Assembly: GCF_041021895.1 (NCBI RefSeq)
Contig: NZ_CP157428.1
Span: 1,550,001-1,614,000, forward strand
Direction: 5' to 3'
DNA: 64,000 bases
Origin: Acinetobacter sp. XH1741
Lineage (GTDB): Bacteria > Pseudomonadota > Gammaproteobacteria > Pseudomonadales > Moraxellaceae
This document shows, piece by piece, positions 8,899 through 18,661 of the stretch (the first letter of the stretch is position 1; every line of letters begins with the position of its first letter). A model generated the notes under the pieces. The model was not told the DNA's origin and did no database searches. It saw only the letters and a list, made by a program, of their open reading frames with translations. A program made the translations under genes and the position numbers.

Positions 8899-10938
8899 AT
8901 GACTAAGCGTATTTTCCAATCTGTACTATCAATTTCGGTATTTACAGGAATGTTTCCTGCGGCTTATGCTGCTGAAAGTGAAAATATTTTAGTTGATTCT
9001 TCCAGAAAAAATAAAAAATCAGGGGAAGTTGCACAGTTAGAAAAAATAGTCGTGACAGCAAGTGGTTTTGAACAAAATATAAAAAAAGCAGCAGCTTCAA
9101 TTTCAGTTTTAACTCAAGATGAAATTAATAAAAAAGCATATCGTGATGTCACTGATGCCCTTAAAGATGTGCCGGGTGTTGTGGTTACAGGTGGTGGTAG
9201 TTCATCTGATATCAGTATTCGTGGAATGGGGAGTGCCTATACCGTTATTATGGTCGATGGCAAGAAAGTAAATACACGTTCTGTGCGACCAAATAGTGAT
9301 AACTCCGGTATTGAGCAAGGCTGGTTACCTGGTATCGAAAGTATCGAGCGCATTGAGGTTATTCGTGGTCCAATGTCGGGACTATACGGTTCAGATGCGA
9401 TGGGCGGTGTAATTAATATTATTACTAAAAAAGTTGCAGATGTTTGGAGTAGCTCAGTTAAGTTAGATACTACCATCCAAGAAAATAATAAATCTGGCAA
9501 TCTTTACCAAGCCAATACGTATGTTTCGGGGCCATTAATTAAGAATTTACTTGGGTTAAAAGCCAACGGCACATTTTCCCAAAGAGATGAAGATGAAATT
9601 ATTGGTGGCTATAGCAAACAAAAAATTCGTGCAGGTGGGGCTACTTTAAGTCTGACTCCGAATGATCAACATACGATTGAACTGGAATATCAGCGTTCTA
9701 TCCAAAATCGTAATGCTACAGTTGGAAAATCAGTTTCACCTGTTCAGACTGGACGTAATCCACCAGTGGATTCAATAACGGATTATTATCGTACCGAATA
9801 TAGTTTGACCCATCGTGGTGACATTGGTCCTGTGAAAACTCATTCTTATATTCAACGTGAAGAAAATAAAAACCCTTCAAGAAATATGGAGGCCATCAAT
9901 ACTACCTTTAACACACTTAACCAGATTACATTAGCAAATCATGCGCTGAGTGTTGGAGGAAGTTATTTAAAAGAAGAATTAGACGATTTAGGTAATCAGT
10001 TAAACGTGGGTGGTGCAAAGCCTGTCTCTAATTTAGATCGTTATAGTTGGGCATTATTTGCAGAAGACGCATGGAATATTATTGATCCCTTTACTTTAAC
10101 AATGTCACTGCGTATGGATAAAGACGAAAAATTTGGAGATCATTTTAGTCCTAAAGTCTACGGCGTGTGGACTTTAAATGATAACTGGATTATTAAAGGC
10201 GGTGTATCAACAGGCTATAAAACACCTGCGCTAAGAGCGACTGTAGCAGAATGGGGACAAGCTACAGGCGGAGGACGTTCAGCGGGAGTAATTGTTGGTA
10301 ATCCAAATTTAAAACCAGAAAAAAGTACCAACTATGAGTTGTCTTTCTCTTGGGATAATTTAGATAACTTGAATGCTGGTTTAACGATTTTTAATAGCGA
10401 ATTTAAAGATAAAATTACAGAAGTGAGAACATGCTCAGGAGATGCAGGTACTTATAATTGTGATTGGTTAGGTACAAAATTTGATTTTGTGAGTCAACGT
10501 ACCAATGTGGATAAAGCCACCATGAGAGGTGTTGAAGCCACTTTGGGTTGGTTAATTTCACCTGAGCTCAAATTAAATGCCAATTATACCTATACCGATA
10601 CAGAGCAAAAAAGTGGAGAGTTTAAAGGCCAACCTTTAAATGAAATGCCGGAACATATGTTTAACACTACTTTAGATTGGCAAACTAATGATTTGGTTAG
10701 CATGTGGGGCCGTTTGAATTTCCGTAGCAAAACTTCTGAATATTTAAGCCGAACTTCAATGGCTGAAGGAAAACCTGCTTATGGCTTGGTTGATATTGGC
10801 ATGAACTATAAACCGACCGATAAAATCCAAGTGGCGGCAGGAATTTATAACTTATTTGATAAAGACATTGATGTCGCATCTTATAATTATGTTTTAGACG
10901 GGCGCCGTTATAATTTAGGAATTATTTATAAATTCTAA
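8899..10938 (+). CDS. TonB-dependent catecholate siderophore receptor (CirA/IrgA-like)
   Basis: A 679-residue outer-membrane receptor. A signal peptide (MTKRIFQ...AAYAAE) is followed by a TonB box-like LEKIVVTAS. The plug domain has SIRGMGSAYTVIMVDGK and IERIEVIRGPMSGLYGSDAM, and a 22-strand barrel ends in the terminal Phe. The plug segment SGIEQGWLP is like that of CirA and IrgA, which take up ferric catecholates. The frame extends to a TTG at 8887, but GGAG at 8889-8892 fits the ATG at 8899. A Fur-like box upstream suggests iron repression. The ligand is inferred, not shown; PirA/FepA-type specificity is an alternative. Confidence 0.92.
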   Translation: MTKRIFQSVLSISVFTGMFPAAYAAESENILVDSSRKNKKSGEVAQLEKIVVTASGFEQNIKKAAASISVLTQDEINKKAYRDVTDALKDVPGVVVTGGGSSSDISIRGMGSAYTVIMVDGKKVNTRSVRPNSDNSGIEQGWLPGIESIERIEVIRGPMSGLYGSDAMGGVINIITKKVADVWSSSVKLDTTIQENNKSGNLYQANTYVSGPLIKNLLGLKANGTFSQRDEDEIIGGYSKQKIRAGGATLSLTPNDQHTIELEYQRSIQNRNATVGKSVSPVQTGRNPPVDSITDYYRTEYSLTHRGDIGPVKTHSYIQREENKNPSRNMEAINTTFNTLNQITLANHALSVGGSYLKEELDDLGNQLNVGGAKPVSNLDRYSWALFAEDAWNIIDPFTLTMSLRMDKDEKFGDHFSPKVYGVWTLNDNWIIKGGVSTGYKTPALRATVAEWGQATGGGRSAGVIVGNPNLKPEKSTNYELSFSWDNLDNLNAGLTIFNSEFKDKITEVRTCSGDAGTYNCDWLGTKFDFVSQRTNVDKATMRGVEATLGWLISPELKLNANYTYTDTEQKSGEFKGQPLNEMPEHMFNTTLDWQTNDLVSMWGRLNFRSKTSEYLSRTSMAEGKPAYGLVDIGMNYKPTDKIQVAAGIYNLFDKDIDVASYNYVLDGRRYNLGIIYKF

Positions 10939-10943
10939 GTGAT

Positions 10944-10980
10944 TAAATAATAAAGGCGCTTTAAGCGCCTTTATTATTTA
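10944..10980. terminator. Bidirectional terminator overlapping a gene end
   Basis: Perfect 18-bp inverted repeat with a one-base centre (10944-10961/10963-10980). It lies between two convergent genes, and its right arm is the last codons of the minus-strand gene. Confidence 0.85.
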
Positions 10981-11968
10981 GAATTTCTAATGTTTTTTCA
11001 GAATAATAAAATTTCTCTAGATACACACGAGCACGGCGTCTTAAATGTCCTGTTGTGACTAATTGTTGTAATACAGGTACAAGTAACTGCGTGAGTTCAT
11101 GTTTTACTAAATTTTCGTCAATGTTAAGGTCACGGAGCAATAAGTCAAAATTACGTTCCTGATTACGCACATACCAAGTATAGATGCCATCATGTACTTG
11201 CTGTTTCAGGTAAGCAGTCTGGCGCATATGGTCCCAGATTTCATGACCCAAACCGACTGTTTTTGTTAAATCTTGCACTTCGACATAATTTTTCAAAACA
11301 GCAAGCGGCATAGTTTTAACTTTATGCCAAACATTGGCTTGAAAGTGATAGAGCTTATCATTGTCAAAATGTTGGTTTAAAACACGCTCACTCATTTGGC
11401 TGAGTTTTAAAATATTCTTTTGCAAATAATGATTAATCGTATCGTCGAGGTTGGAGTCGGTGACTGTTTCCAATACAGATTTGCCCATTTTCATAAAACG
11501 GCCGACACCTGGCACGCGTTTTGACATGGATTCGTCTAAATAATCATGCATTGTTTGCTGAATCAATTGCGTTAATAGCGCTGAAAAGGCTGGATTATTT
11601 ACAATCGTTTTAATGAGCTTTTTACGGTGTTCTTCTTTACTTGCAACGTACTGAGCAATTCGGTCAATGGTTAAAACAGGAATAACATCTTCAACAGTTG
11701 CTGTGCCATTTGCAGGATGAATCAGTGCAAAACGAATATGATCAGTAATCTGTTCAATCAGAAAATCAGAAGCAGGTGTGTCCAAAATCTGCTTTTGAAT
11801 AAGCTGCTGAATCTGTTCAAACGTCCACAAATGTTGTAATTGCCGAGTCCCCAACCAATGATAAAATTGTTCAAACTCTTGTTGGATCACTTGAGACTGA
11901 GCAAATTGCTCATCTAAGAAATCTAGATGAGCTTCAATAAGTTGTTCTATAAGTGGTTGGGTAGACAT
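10961..11968 (-). CDS. Uncharacterised soluble helical protein
   Basis: A 335-residue protein that I do not recognise. It is rich in Gln, Leu and charged residues, looks almost wholly alpha-helical, and has no signal peptide or membrane segment. A small glycine-containing turn (KRVPGVGRFMKMGKS, about residues 167-181) is the only loop-like element. It lies 26 bp downstream of the exported alpha/beta hydrolase gene on the same strand, so the two are probably co-transcribed. Its stop codon is inside the bidirectional terminator. Confidence 0.75.
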   Translation of the reverse strand: MSTQPLIEQLIEAHLDFLDEQFAQSQVIQQEFEQFYHWLGTRQLQHLWTFEQIQQLIQKQILDTPASDFLIEQITDHIRFALIHPANGTATVEDVIPVLTIDRIAQYVASKEEHRKKLIKTIVNNPAFSALLTQLIQQTMHDYLDESMSKRVPGVGRFMKMGKSVLETVTDSNLDDTINHYLQKNILKLSQMSERVLNQHFDNDKLYHFQANVWHKVKTMPLAVLKNYVEVQDLTKTVGLGHEIWDHMRQTAYLKQQVHDGIYTWYVRNQERNFDLLLRDLNIDENLVKHELTQLLVPVLQQLVTTGHLRRRARVYLEKFYYSEKTLEILNNKGA

Positions 11969-11994
11969 AAGGTCTCACAAGTCCGAAGTTTTAT

Positions 11995-13020
11995 TTAAGG
12001 TGTAGCCGTTTTCGGCGACTGATTTGCTTCTACTTTAAGTAAAAACGGCACATATTGTTGAACAACTAACTGCTCAGCTTCCAAAATTGGCATGTGGCCT
12101 ACATTTTCTAAAATGACAGGAGGTTGAGCATTCTTTATAAGGTGTTTTAATTCACTTGCCACTTCTACATTAATAATCTTATCTTGTTTGCCCCACAAAA
12201 TAAGGGTAGGTGCATCAATAGTCTTGGTGAGTACTGCAAATGAGTCTGGTGTATAGACTTTATTAAGTGCAATGAGTTGGTCAACCAGTTTTTGTGTTTG
12301 AGGTGCCTGATTAATCATTAGTTTTTCCTGAGCTTGTAGGAACTCTTTAGGAATAAACGGAGGATTAAACATGGTTTGTTTTAATAAATAATGAAAGTCA
12401 CCTTTTTTAGAGACTAAGAGTTGCTTTAGATAAATTGGATCTTTTAAGTAAATTGTATTGGCAGAACGAAATATACCGCCGCTATCGACTAAAAATAGAC
12501 TTTTAGTTTCAAATGGATACTGTCCAGCATAAAGTAGAGCAATCGAGCCACCAAGTGAGTGTCCGGCAATATGGATTGGACCTTTTAAATTTGCAGCTTC
12601 AACAAATCGACGTAATTTTTCAGCAAGGTTTGGAACTGAGTAGTCGAAGTCTTGAGAAACCACAGTTTCGCCACTGCCGGGTAAATCTGGAATAACGACG
12701 TGGTAATTTGTAGTTAAATAATGTGCTACACGATTCCAGTTATCTCGACTACCCGCTAAACCATGAATCAATAGTAAAGTTGGTTTTGTTGTAGAACCTC
12801 CTTCACTATAAGACCATGTGATATCGCCGACTCTTAATTTTTTGCTTTGTAAACCCGCCCAACTACGTTCTTGCTGCAAAATAGTTTGAAATGCCACATC
12901 AGTATTATCGGTTGCCTGAGCCTGAGAAATACTCATAACAGAGCATAAGCTACAAGCCAGAGCGAGTGCAGTAGCAGTTTTTTTCAGAGAGGCTTGAATT
13001 GATGTGGACAGCCTGGTCAT
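11995..13020 (-). CDS. Exported alpha/beta hydrolase
   Basis: A 341-residue hydrolase with a Sec-type signal peptide (MTRLSTSIQ... to SQAQA). The oxyanion region LLLIHGLAGSRDNW, the nucleophile elbow GHSLGGSIAL with the catalytic Ser, a likely acid in LILWGKQDK and the His in VGHMPILE form a complete catalytic triad. Esterase or lipase activity in the periplasm is likely; the substrate is not known. Three codons upstream another ATG exists, but AAGGA would overlap it, so 13020 is preferred. It leads a probable two-gene operon with the unknown helical protein. Confidence 0.85.
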   Translation of the reverse strand: MTRLSTSIQASLKKTATALALACSLCSVMSISQAQATDNTDVAFQTILQQERSWAGLQSKKLRVGDITWSYSEGGSTTKPTLLLIHGLAGSRDNWNRVAHYLTTNYHVVIPDLPGSGETVVSQDFDYSVPNLAEKLRRFVEAANLKGPIHIAGHSLGGSIALLYAGQYPFETKSLFLVDSGGIFRSANTIYLKDPIYLKQLLVSKKGDFHYLLKQTMFNPPFIPKEFLQAQEKLMINQAPQTQKLVDQLIALNKVYTPDSFAVLTKTIDAPTLILWGKQDKIINVEVASELKHLIKNAQPPVILENVGHMPILEAEQLVVQQYVPFLLKVEANQSPKTATP

Positions 13021-13303
13021 AGATTTCATCCTTGAAGCTTAAGCGAGTTTGAAAAATTATTGAAAAACTTTGCCAATGAGTCATTTGCCAAACGTTTGGA
13101 ATGATGAAAATTATAGTCAATCTAGAAACTAAAGTATGTCTATTTTTTCACTAAACAGTAGGGAATACGCAGTAATAGCCACATTAAAACGATGAAGTAT
13201 TTTTAAATTTTTTTATAGCAAAGGATTTATTTTTTTGTCAGTGACATTCAAATTTTGACACTTTAAAATGATTCCAACCTTGAAAAAACAATGGAAATAT
13301 AAA

Positions 13304-13918
13304 ATGCCTACTGCGCAAGAAGTTTTAGATCGTCTGAAAGCTGGTAATCAACGATTTGTAAATGGAAATACTTCCCTTGCAAAAACCCTATCGCATCATG
13401 AACGCGCTGAAATGGCAAAGGACCAAAACCCGTTTGCGATTGTATTAGGCTGTTCAGATTCTCGTGTACCAGCAGAAATGGTATTTGATCAAGGACTTGG
13501 TGACTTATTTGTAATCCGTGTTGCTGGTAATGTTGTTGCGCCGTCTCAAGTCGGTAGTGTTGAGTTCGCAGCAGAGCGTTATGACTGTCCGGTTGTTGTG
13601 GTGTTAGGACATAGTCATTGTGGCGCGATTCAAGCGACTATTGATACGTTAATGAATCCTGATCAACCACCTTCATCGAACTTAATGTCGATTGTGAACC
13701 GTGTACGTCCATCAGTTGAAATCTTGATGCAAACTGACTTAAAAAATGATTTGAAAAAACTTTCATGTCATGCAGTACGTTCAAATGTTTTTGCTTCGGT
13801 AAATCAATTGCGTCATGGTTCGGCGGTGTTAGAAAATTTAATTGCACAAGGTCGGTTGATTGTTGTTGGTGCTGAGTACTCACTAGAAACTGGTGAAGTT
13901 ACTTTTTTTGACTTCTAA
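13304..13918 (+). CDS. Beta-class carbonic anhydrase
   Basis: A 204-residue zinc enzyme that interconverts CO2 and bicarbonate. Zinc ligands are Cys50 and Asp52 in GCSDSRVPAE and His103/Cys106 in GHSHCGAI; Arg54 completes the Asp-Arg dyad. An in-frame ATG at 13268 lacks a ribosome site, whereas GGA eight bases before 13304 supports the shorter form. It is a monocistronic gene ending in a terminator shared with convergent tesA. The cytoplasmic role is bicarbonate supply for carboxylases and pH balance. Confidence 0.93.
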   Translation: MPTAQEVLDRLKAGNQRFVNGNTSLAKTLSHHERAEMAKDQNPFAIVLGCSDSRVPAEMVFDQGLGDLFVIRVAGNVVAPSQVGSVEFAAERYDCPVVVVLGHSHCGAIQATIDTLMNPDQPPSSNLMSIVNRVRPSVEILMQTDLKNDLKKLSCHAVRSNVFASVNQLRHGSAVLENLIAQGRLIVVGAEYSLETGEVTFFDF

Positions 13919-13941
13919 TTATATTAAAAAGATTTAAAACC

Positions 13942-13966
13942 AAAAGGTGCCTAAAGGGCACCTTTT
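13942..13966. terminator. Bidirectional terminator, carbonic anhydrase / tesA
   Basis: 10-bp perfect stem 13942-13951/13957-13966 with a 5-nt loop. The right arm includes the last codons of the minus-strand tesA gene. Confidence 0.85.
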
Positions 13967-14574
13967 ATGTATGGGTAAGCTAAATTAAGTAATTTAGATT
14001 GTGCTTGAGCATTGGGGTGAATCAAGTCATTTTGCATAAGCTGTTTTTGACCAGCAATGCCATCAAGAAAAAACGGGAGTAATTTCACCTGATATTTCTG
14101 GCTGACAGTTTTGTAGTTATTTTCAAATGCTTTGCTATAAGCAGACCCATAGTTTGGCGGAATTTTCATGCCAAAAAGAATAACCTGAGCTTTTTGTTTT
14201 TGGCTTAATTGAACCAGTTGAGATAGATTTTGCTGAATCATTTGTGGTGGTTGTCCGCGCAAGCCATCATTTCCACCTAACTCAATGACCACAATCTCTG
14301 GTTTATGCGTCTGTAAAAGTTTAGGTAATCTTGCCAAGGCGCCACTAGTCGTTTCACCACTCATACTTGCATTGACCACTTTATGCTGTTTGGGATACTG
14401 TTGGTCTAAACGTTTTTGTAGTAATTGTACCCAACCTTGTTTAGGGTCTATTCCATAGCCGGCACTAATACTATCTCCTAAAATTAAAATAGTTTTTGCC
14501 GAGACCAACATAGGCAACATGCTTAATGAGATGAGCAAGAGGCTTTTAGAACCAAACAAAAAAGATTTATACAT
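13951..14574 (-). CDS. tesA: SGNH/GDSL arylesterase TesA (thioesterase I / lysophospholipase)
   Basis: A 207-residue SGNH hydrolase with a signal peptide (MYKSFLFGSK... to VSAK), so periplasmic. Block I GDSISAGYG holds catalytic Ser35, block III is ELGGNDGLRG, and block V is NDLIHPN with Asp183/His186. It cleaves acyl thioesters, lysophospholipids and aryl esters in family members. It is divergent to the ybbA-ybbP pair, the same arrangement as in E. coli and Pseudomonas. Confidence 0.93.
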   Translation of the reverse strand: MYKSFLFGSKSLLLISLSMLPMLVSAKTILILGDSISAGYGIDPKQGWVQLLQKRLDQQYPKQHKVVNASMSGETTSGALARLPKLLQTHKPEIVVIELGGNDGLRGQPPQMIQQNLSQLVQLSQKQKAQVILFGMKIPPNYGSAYSKAFENNYKTVSQKYQVKLLPFFLDGIAGQKQLMQNDLIHPNAQAQSKLLNLAYPYIKGAL

Positions 14575-14618
14575 TTGTCTTCGACCCGAATACTAAAATA
14601 TATAGGACTGATTACATC

Positions 14619-15311
14619 ATGCCACAACCCATCATTGCTGCCCATCAAGTTACACAAACTATTCAGATTAATCAAAATCAATTTACGATTTTAAAAAATA
14701 TTGATTTAGACATTTATGAAGGTGAGCAGGTAGCAATTACGGGTCGTTCAGGTTCTGGTAAATCGACACTATTGGGGATTTTAGCAACGTTAGATCAACC
14801 GTCTGAAGGTGAGGTTTGGTTATGCGGTCAGGCAGTACACCAGTTGACAGAAGAACAGCGTGCTCAAATTCGAATGCAGCATATTGGTTTTGTATTTCAG
14901 TCTTTCCAGCTTTTACCACAGTTGAGTGCACTTGAAAATGTGATGTTACCGCTTCGGTTACGCAAAGACTTTGAGTATAAAGTGGCTGAACAAAAAGCAT
15001 TGGAGTGGTTACATCGAGTGGGTTTAAGTCGCCAGGCAGAGCAAACCCCTAAAGTCCTCTCTGGGGGAGAACAGCAACGTGTTGCAATTGCCCGTGCATT
15101 AATTGCAGAGCCGCAAATTATTTTTGCCGATGAACCTACCGGAAATTTAGATAGTCAAACAGCACAAGAAATTGAAGGTTTGCTTTTTGATTTAAATCGA
15201 GAGCTTGGTACGACGCTGATTTTAGTCACGCATGACCGTAATTTAGCGGCGCTTTGCCAACGTCATATTGAACTAGATGGCGGTCAATTAAAGACAGTGC
15301 AGGGTGGCTAA
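14619..15311 (+). CDS. ybbA: ABC transporter ATP-binding protein YbbA
   Basis: A 230-residue MacB/LolD-type ATPase. Walker [11 protein letters not shown]-loop [18 protein letters not shown], signature LSGGEQQR, Walker [13 protein letters not shown] and the switch His in VTHD are all intact. It lies three bases before the permease gene, in one operon and divergent from tesA. It powers a mechanotransmission-type membrane complex rather than classic transport. The substrate is unknown; lipoprotein or lipid handling is often proposed. Confidence 0.9.
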   Translation: MPQPIIAAHQVTQTIQINQNQFTILKNIDLDIYEGEQVAITGRSGSGKSTLLGILATLDQPSEGEVWLCGQAVHQLTEEQRAQIRMQHIGFVFQSFQLLPQLSALENVMLPLRLRKDFEYKVAEQKALEWLHRVGLSRQAEQTPKVLSGGEQQRVAIARALIAEPQIIFADEPTGNLDSQTAQEIEGLLFDLNRELGTTLILVTHDRNLAALCQRHIELDGGQLKTVQGG

Positions 15312-15314
15312 AAT

Positions 15315-17774
15315 ATGCGTAATTTACTTAAGCCACTTTTGCTACAGAGTTTTCGTACAGGTGGGCTTTATTTACTTATTATTGCGCTTTCACTTGCGAT
15401 TAGCGCAACAACCGCTCTCAAGTTCAGTAATGATCAGGTTAAAAATGCGGTAAGTCTGCAAGCGTCACAAATGTTAGCAGCCGATCTAGTTCTATCAAAT
15501 AATGAGCCGATAGACTCAAAATGGAAAAAAGAGGCAGAAAAACTTGGTTTAAAACAAACCAATGTGATCATGTTTAGTTCTATGGCGCATACTCAAGATC
15601 AGTTTGTCATGGTCAATGTAAAAGCGATAGAACCTGCATTTCCATTAAGAGGACATCTTGATATTGCTCCTCGTGTTCATAGCATTCAGCCGGGCCAAGT
15701 ATGGTTGAGTCAGAGAGCAGCCGATTTACTGAAAGTTAAACTAGGAGATGCTGTATCTATTGCTGATGCAGAATTTCGCTTTAGCGGTCTTATTGTACGA
15801 GATTCAAATCAAGAGTTGGGTTTTTCTGGGTTTTCGCCTACCGTTATTATTCATCAGGCAGACATTGCTAAAACCCATGCAATTCAAACTGGAAGTAGAA
15901 TCGATTATCGACTATTAATGTCTGGTCAACCTGAACAGGTTCAGAACTTTAGTAAGCAATTTAAACAACAACATAAACCTGTAAATGATCAGGAAGAAGC
16001 CACAGGTTTACGGTTACGGGATGCTAGTGAATCAAATAGTAGATTATTACGTCCACTTGAGAACCTCGATACCTTTTTACAACTTGCCAATATTTTAACG
16101 ATTTTATTGTGTGGTATTGCGATTGCTTTAACGAGTCAACGTTACGTTCAGCAAAACCAAGATCATATTGCTTTAATACGTTGTTTAGGGGCCAGTAAGT
16201 TTCAAATTTTATGGGCCTATATTGGGTTGCTTTGTGTTGTTAGCGCAATTTCAATTGGAATAGGTAGCCTGTTAGGCGTCATCATGGGCTATGGCTTGCT
16301 CGAACTCATGCTACAACTGATTCCGCAATTAGAATTAAGTTTCTCAGTCGTCGGCTTTTTACTTGGCCCATTACCGATTGCTATTTTTACCAGTGTGATT
16401 GTGCTCCTTGGATTTATTCTGCCAAGCATTTGGGAGCTTCTAAATACACCACCTATTCGTGTCATTCGAGAGCAGGCAAAATCCCGAAAATCATTATTCT
16501 TTATGTTTTTTGCAGGGATCAGCAGTCTAGTTATTTTTAGCTTGGTTTTAAGTGAAAACTTAATGCTTAGTATTTGGGTGTTAACTGCCATTATTGTGCT
16601 TTGTATTTCGCTTTACCTCGTTGTTTGGCTATTGCTTCGTAGTTTAAAAAAGATGAAAACCCGTTTGTCTTTTTATATTCGTTCTCCCTCTCAAAGTGCC
16701 TTGCAAATTACAGCTTTGGCTTTGGGATTAAGCCTCATTACGGTATTAAGCGTACTAAGAACAGATTTATTAGAGCGGTGGCAACAGCAGTTACCAGAGG
16801 GCACACCTAACCAGTTTGTTTATGGTTTGCCTCCATTTGTAGTAACAGATTTTGAGCAACAGTTAAAGCAACATGGTTGGCAAAGCACGCCGCTATACCC
16901 CAATGTTCGTGGGCGCTTACTTACAAAGAATGATGTTCCTTTCTCGGAAGATGCAATAAAACAAAATAACTCCTTACGTCGTGAATTAAATTTAACTCAA
17001 TCAAACACCCTACCAAGTGACAATGTCATTACAAAAGGCCAAGCTGGTTTTAACGCTGTAGGACAAGTTTCAGTCGAGGAAAAAACTGCTGAAAGTCTAG
17101 GCATCCAAATTGGAGATAAGCTTACCTTTGGTCTGCCAGACGGTACCTTGCAGGCTAAAGTCGTAAACTTCAGGAGTGTTGAATGGGAAAGTTTTAGCCC
17201 TAATTTTTTCTTTATTTTTTCACCTAAAACATTCGATGAAAATGCTGGAAGTTATTTGGGTAGTTTTTATGTGCCAAAACCAGATCAACCTAAAATGATT
17301 AGTATCATTCAGCAGTTTTCCAACACAGTGTTTATTGACGTTGACCGTATTTTGGATGAAGTGAAGCGCTTAATGAATGTAATAGTCAAAATTGTGACTG
17401 TACTAGCAGCATTAGTAGGCTTTTCTGGAATATTGGTATTAATTGCTTGTTTAAATTTATTAATGGATGAGCGCCGTCGAGAAGTCGCTTTGTTACGTTC
17501 ATTTGGTTTATCTAAAAATAAAATGAAGCACATGCTCAGTTTTGAAATTGGCTTTTTAGGGTTATTAGCAGGCATTGTTGCCTGCTGTTTTGCCGAGGTA
17601 ATTAGTGCAATTGCAAGTTATAAAATGAACATGGCTCTACAATCGCATATCGAAATATGGTTGATTCTACCTCTTGCCATGATGCTACTTTGCGCCCTGA
17701 TCGGTCGATATCGACTAGGTTATTTGTGTAACTTACCGCCATTACAAAGCTTACGGGAGCTAAACCAGATTTAA
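15315..17774 (+). CDS. ybbP: FtsX/MacB-type ABC transporter permease YbbP
   Basis: An 819-residue inner-membrane protein with two copies of the FtsX permease domain. An N-terminal TM is followed by a periplasmic domain (~40-260), three TM helices (~260-380), a further TM pair (~395-445), a second periplasmic domain (~475-690) and three closing TM helices (~695-800). The helix pattern and ERRREVALLRSFGLSKNKM are typical of MacB/LolC/YbbP proteins. It is translated directly after YbbA. It ends only one base from the convergent rhomboid gene, with no hairpin between them. Confidence 0.88.
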   Translation: MRNLLKPLLLQSFRTGGLYLLIIALSLAISATTALKFSNDQVKNAVSLQASQMLAADLVLSNNEPIDSKWKKEAEKLGLKQTNVIMFSSMAHTQDQFVMVNVKAIEPAFPLRGHLDIAPRVHSIQPGQVWLSQRAADLLKVKLGDAVSIADAEFRFSGLIVRDSNQELGFSGFSPTVIIHQADIAKTHAIQTGSRIDYRLLMSGQPEQVQNFSKQFKQQHKPVNDQEEATGLRLRDASESNSRLLRPLENLDTFLQLANILTILLCGIAIALTSQRYVQQNQDHIALIRCLGASKFQILWAYIGLLCVVSAISIGIGSLLGVIMGYGLLELMLQLIPQLELSFSVVGFLLGPLPIAIFTSVIVLLGFILPSIWELLNTPPIRVIREQAKSRKSLFFMFFAGISSLVIFSLVLSENLMLSIWVLTAIIVLCISLYLVVWLLLRSLKKMKTRLSFYIRSPSQSALQITALALGLSLITVLSVLRTDLLERWQQQLPEGTPNQFVYGLPPFVVTDFEQQLKQHGWQSTPLYPNVRGRLLTKNDVPFSEDAIKQNNSLRRELNLTQSNTLPSDNVITKGQAGFNAVGQVSVEEKTAESLGIQIGDKLTFGLPDGTLQAKVVNFRSVEWESFSPNFFFIFSPKTFDENAGSYLGSFYVPKPDQPKMISIIQQFSNTVFIDVDRILDEVKRLMNVIVKIVTVLAALVGFSGILVLIACLNLLMDERRREVALLRSFGLSKNKMKHMLSFEIGFLGLLAGIVACCFAEVISAIASYKMNMALQSHIEIWLILPLAMMLLCALIGRYRLGYLCNLPPLQSLRELNQI

Positions 17775-17775
17775 A

Positions 17776-18585
17776 TTAGGGAAGCATTTCCGGGTTCTGG
17801 ATTAAAACTTCATGCCAAAGCGGAAGTAATGGAGAGTTGAGCTGATTACAGTAAATATAGAATCCGACCGTAATGAAAAGTGCTCCGAGTAGCCCTAAAA
17901 ATTTTAAGGTCATACTAAGTTTGGTACGGTAACTTAAATACCAAATCAGAGCGAGGAATGCGCCAATAATCATCCCGCCGACATGAGCAGCATTATTAAT
18001 CCCTGTTGCGACAAAACCGAAAATCAGGTTAATCGCCATAATCATTAAGAGTGCTTTTTTGTCGAGTAGATAGGCTTGATGAGGCAATGGTGGAAATAAT
18101 GAAAGGACTGTTAACGCAGCGCCTAGGCCCATCACCGCACCCGAAGCGCCTGCACTCACGTGAGGAAGTAAGCTCTGATCAAAATGCTGTAGTAGTTCAT
18201 GCCCATGTTGAATGTTGATATAGCTGCTTAAAAGGCTGCCAAATAGGCCAGCAAGCAAATATAGGCCGATAAAATATAGTCGGCCAAATAATGCTTCAGC
18301 GACATTACCAAAGATATATAAGGCCCACATGTTAAGCATAAGGTGAATGATACCAAAATGAAAAAACATGCTGGTGAACAAACGTTCTGGCTGTCCAGTA
18401 AAAGTAAGTGGTGTAAAATCTGCACCCCAGTGAAGGGCATCTTTTATGGCCGGGTCACTAATGTCGACACCAGATAAGATTTGGCAGATAAACAAAGCAA
18501 CATTAATCGAAATCAGTAGGGCGGTCAGCCACCAAGCTTGTACATTGAGTTTACGATTAATGTGCGGAGGCTGAGATTGAGTCAT
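17776..18585 (-). CDS. Rhomboid family intramembrane serine protease
   Basis: A 269-residue polytopic membrane protein. The catalytic serine is in GASGAVMGLG (Ser148), the histidine in NNAAHVGGMIIG (His201), and HLMLNMWALYIFG is the conserved TM2 element. It is longer than the other rhomboid in this window, with a short cytosolic N-terminus and an extra C-terminal helix. It is convergent with ybbP, one base apart. Confidence 0.9.
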   Translation of the reverse strand: MTQSQPPHINRKLNVQAWWLTALLISINVALFICQILSGVDISDPAIKDALHWGADFTPLTFTGQPERLFTSMFFHFGIIHLMLNMWALYIFGNVAEALFGRLYFIGLYLLAGLFGSLLSSYINIQHGHELLQHFDQSLLPHVSAGASGAVMGLGAALTVLSLFPPLPHQAYLLDKKALLMIMAINLIFGFVATGINNAAHVGGMIIGAFLALIWYLSYRTKLSMTLKFLGLLGALFITVGFYIYCNQLNSPLLPLWHEVLIQNPEMLP

Positions 18586-18661
18586 GCTATGCTTTTGTTA
18601 TATATGAACATGCTTTACAGCTTAACATGAAAAAAGTTGAATACAGGAGATCAAGACGAAC

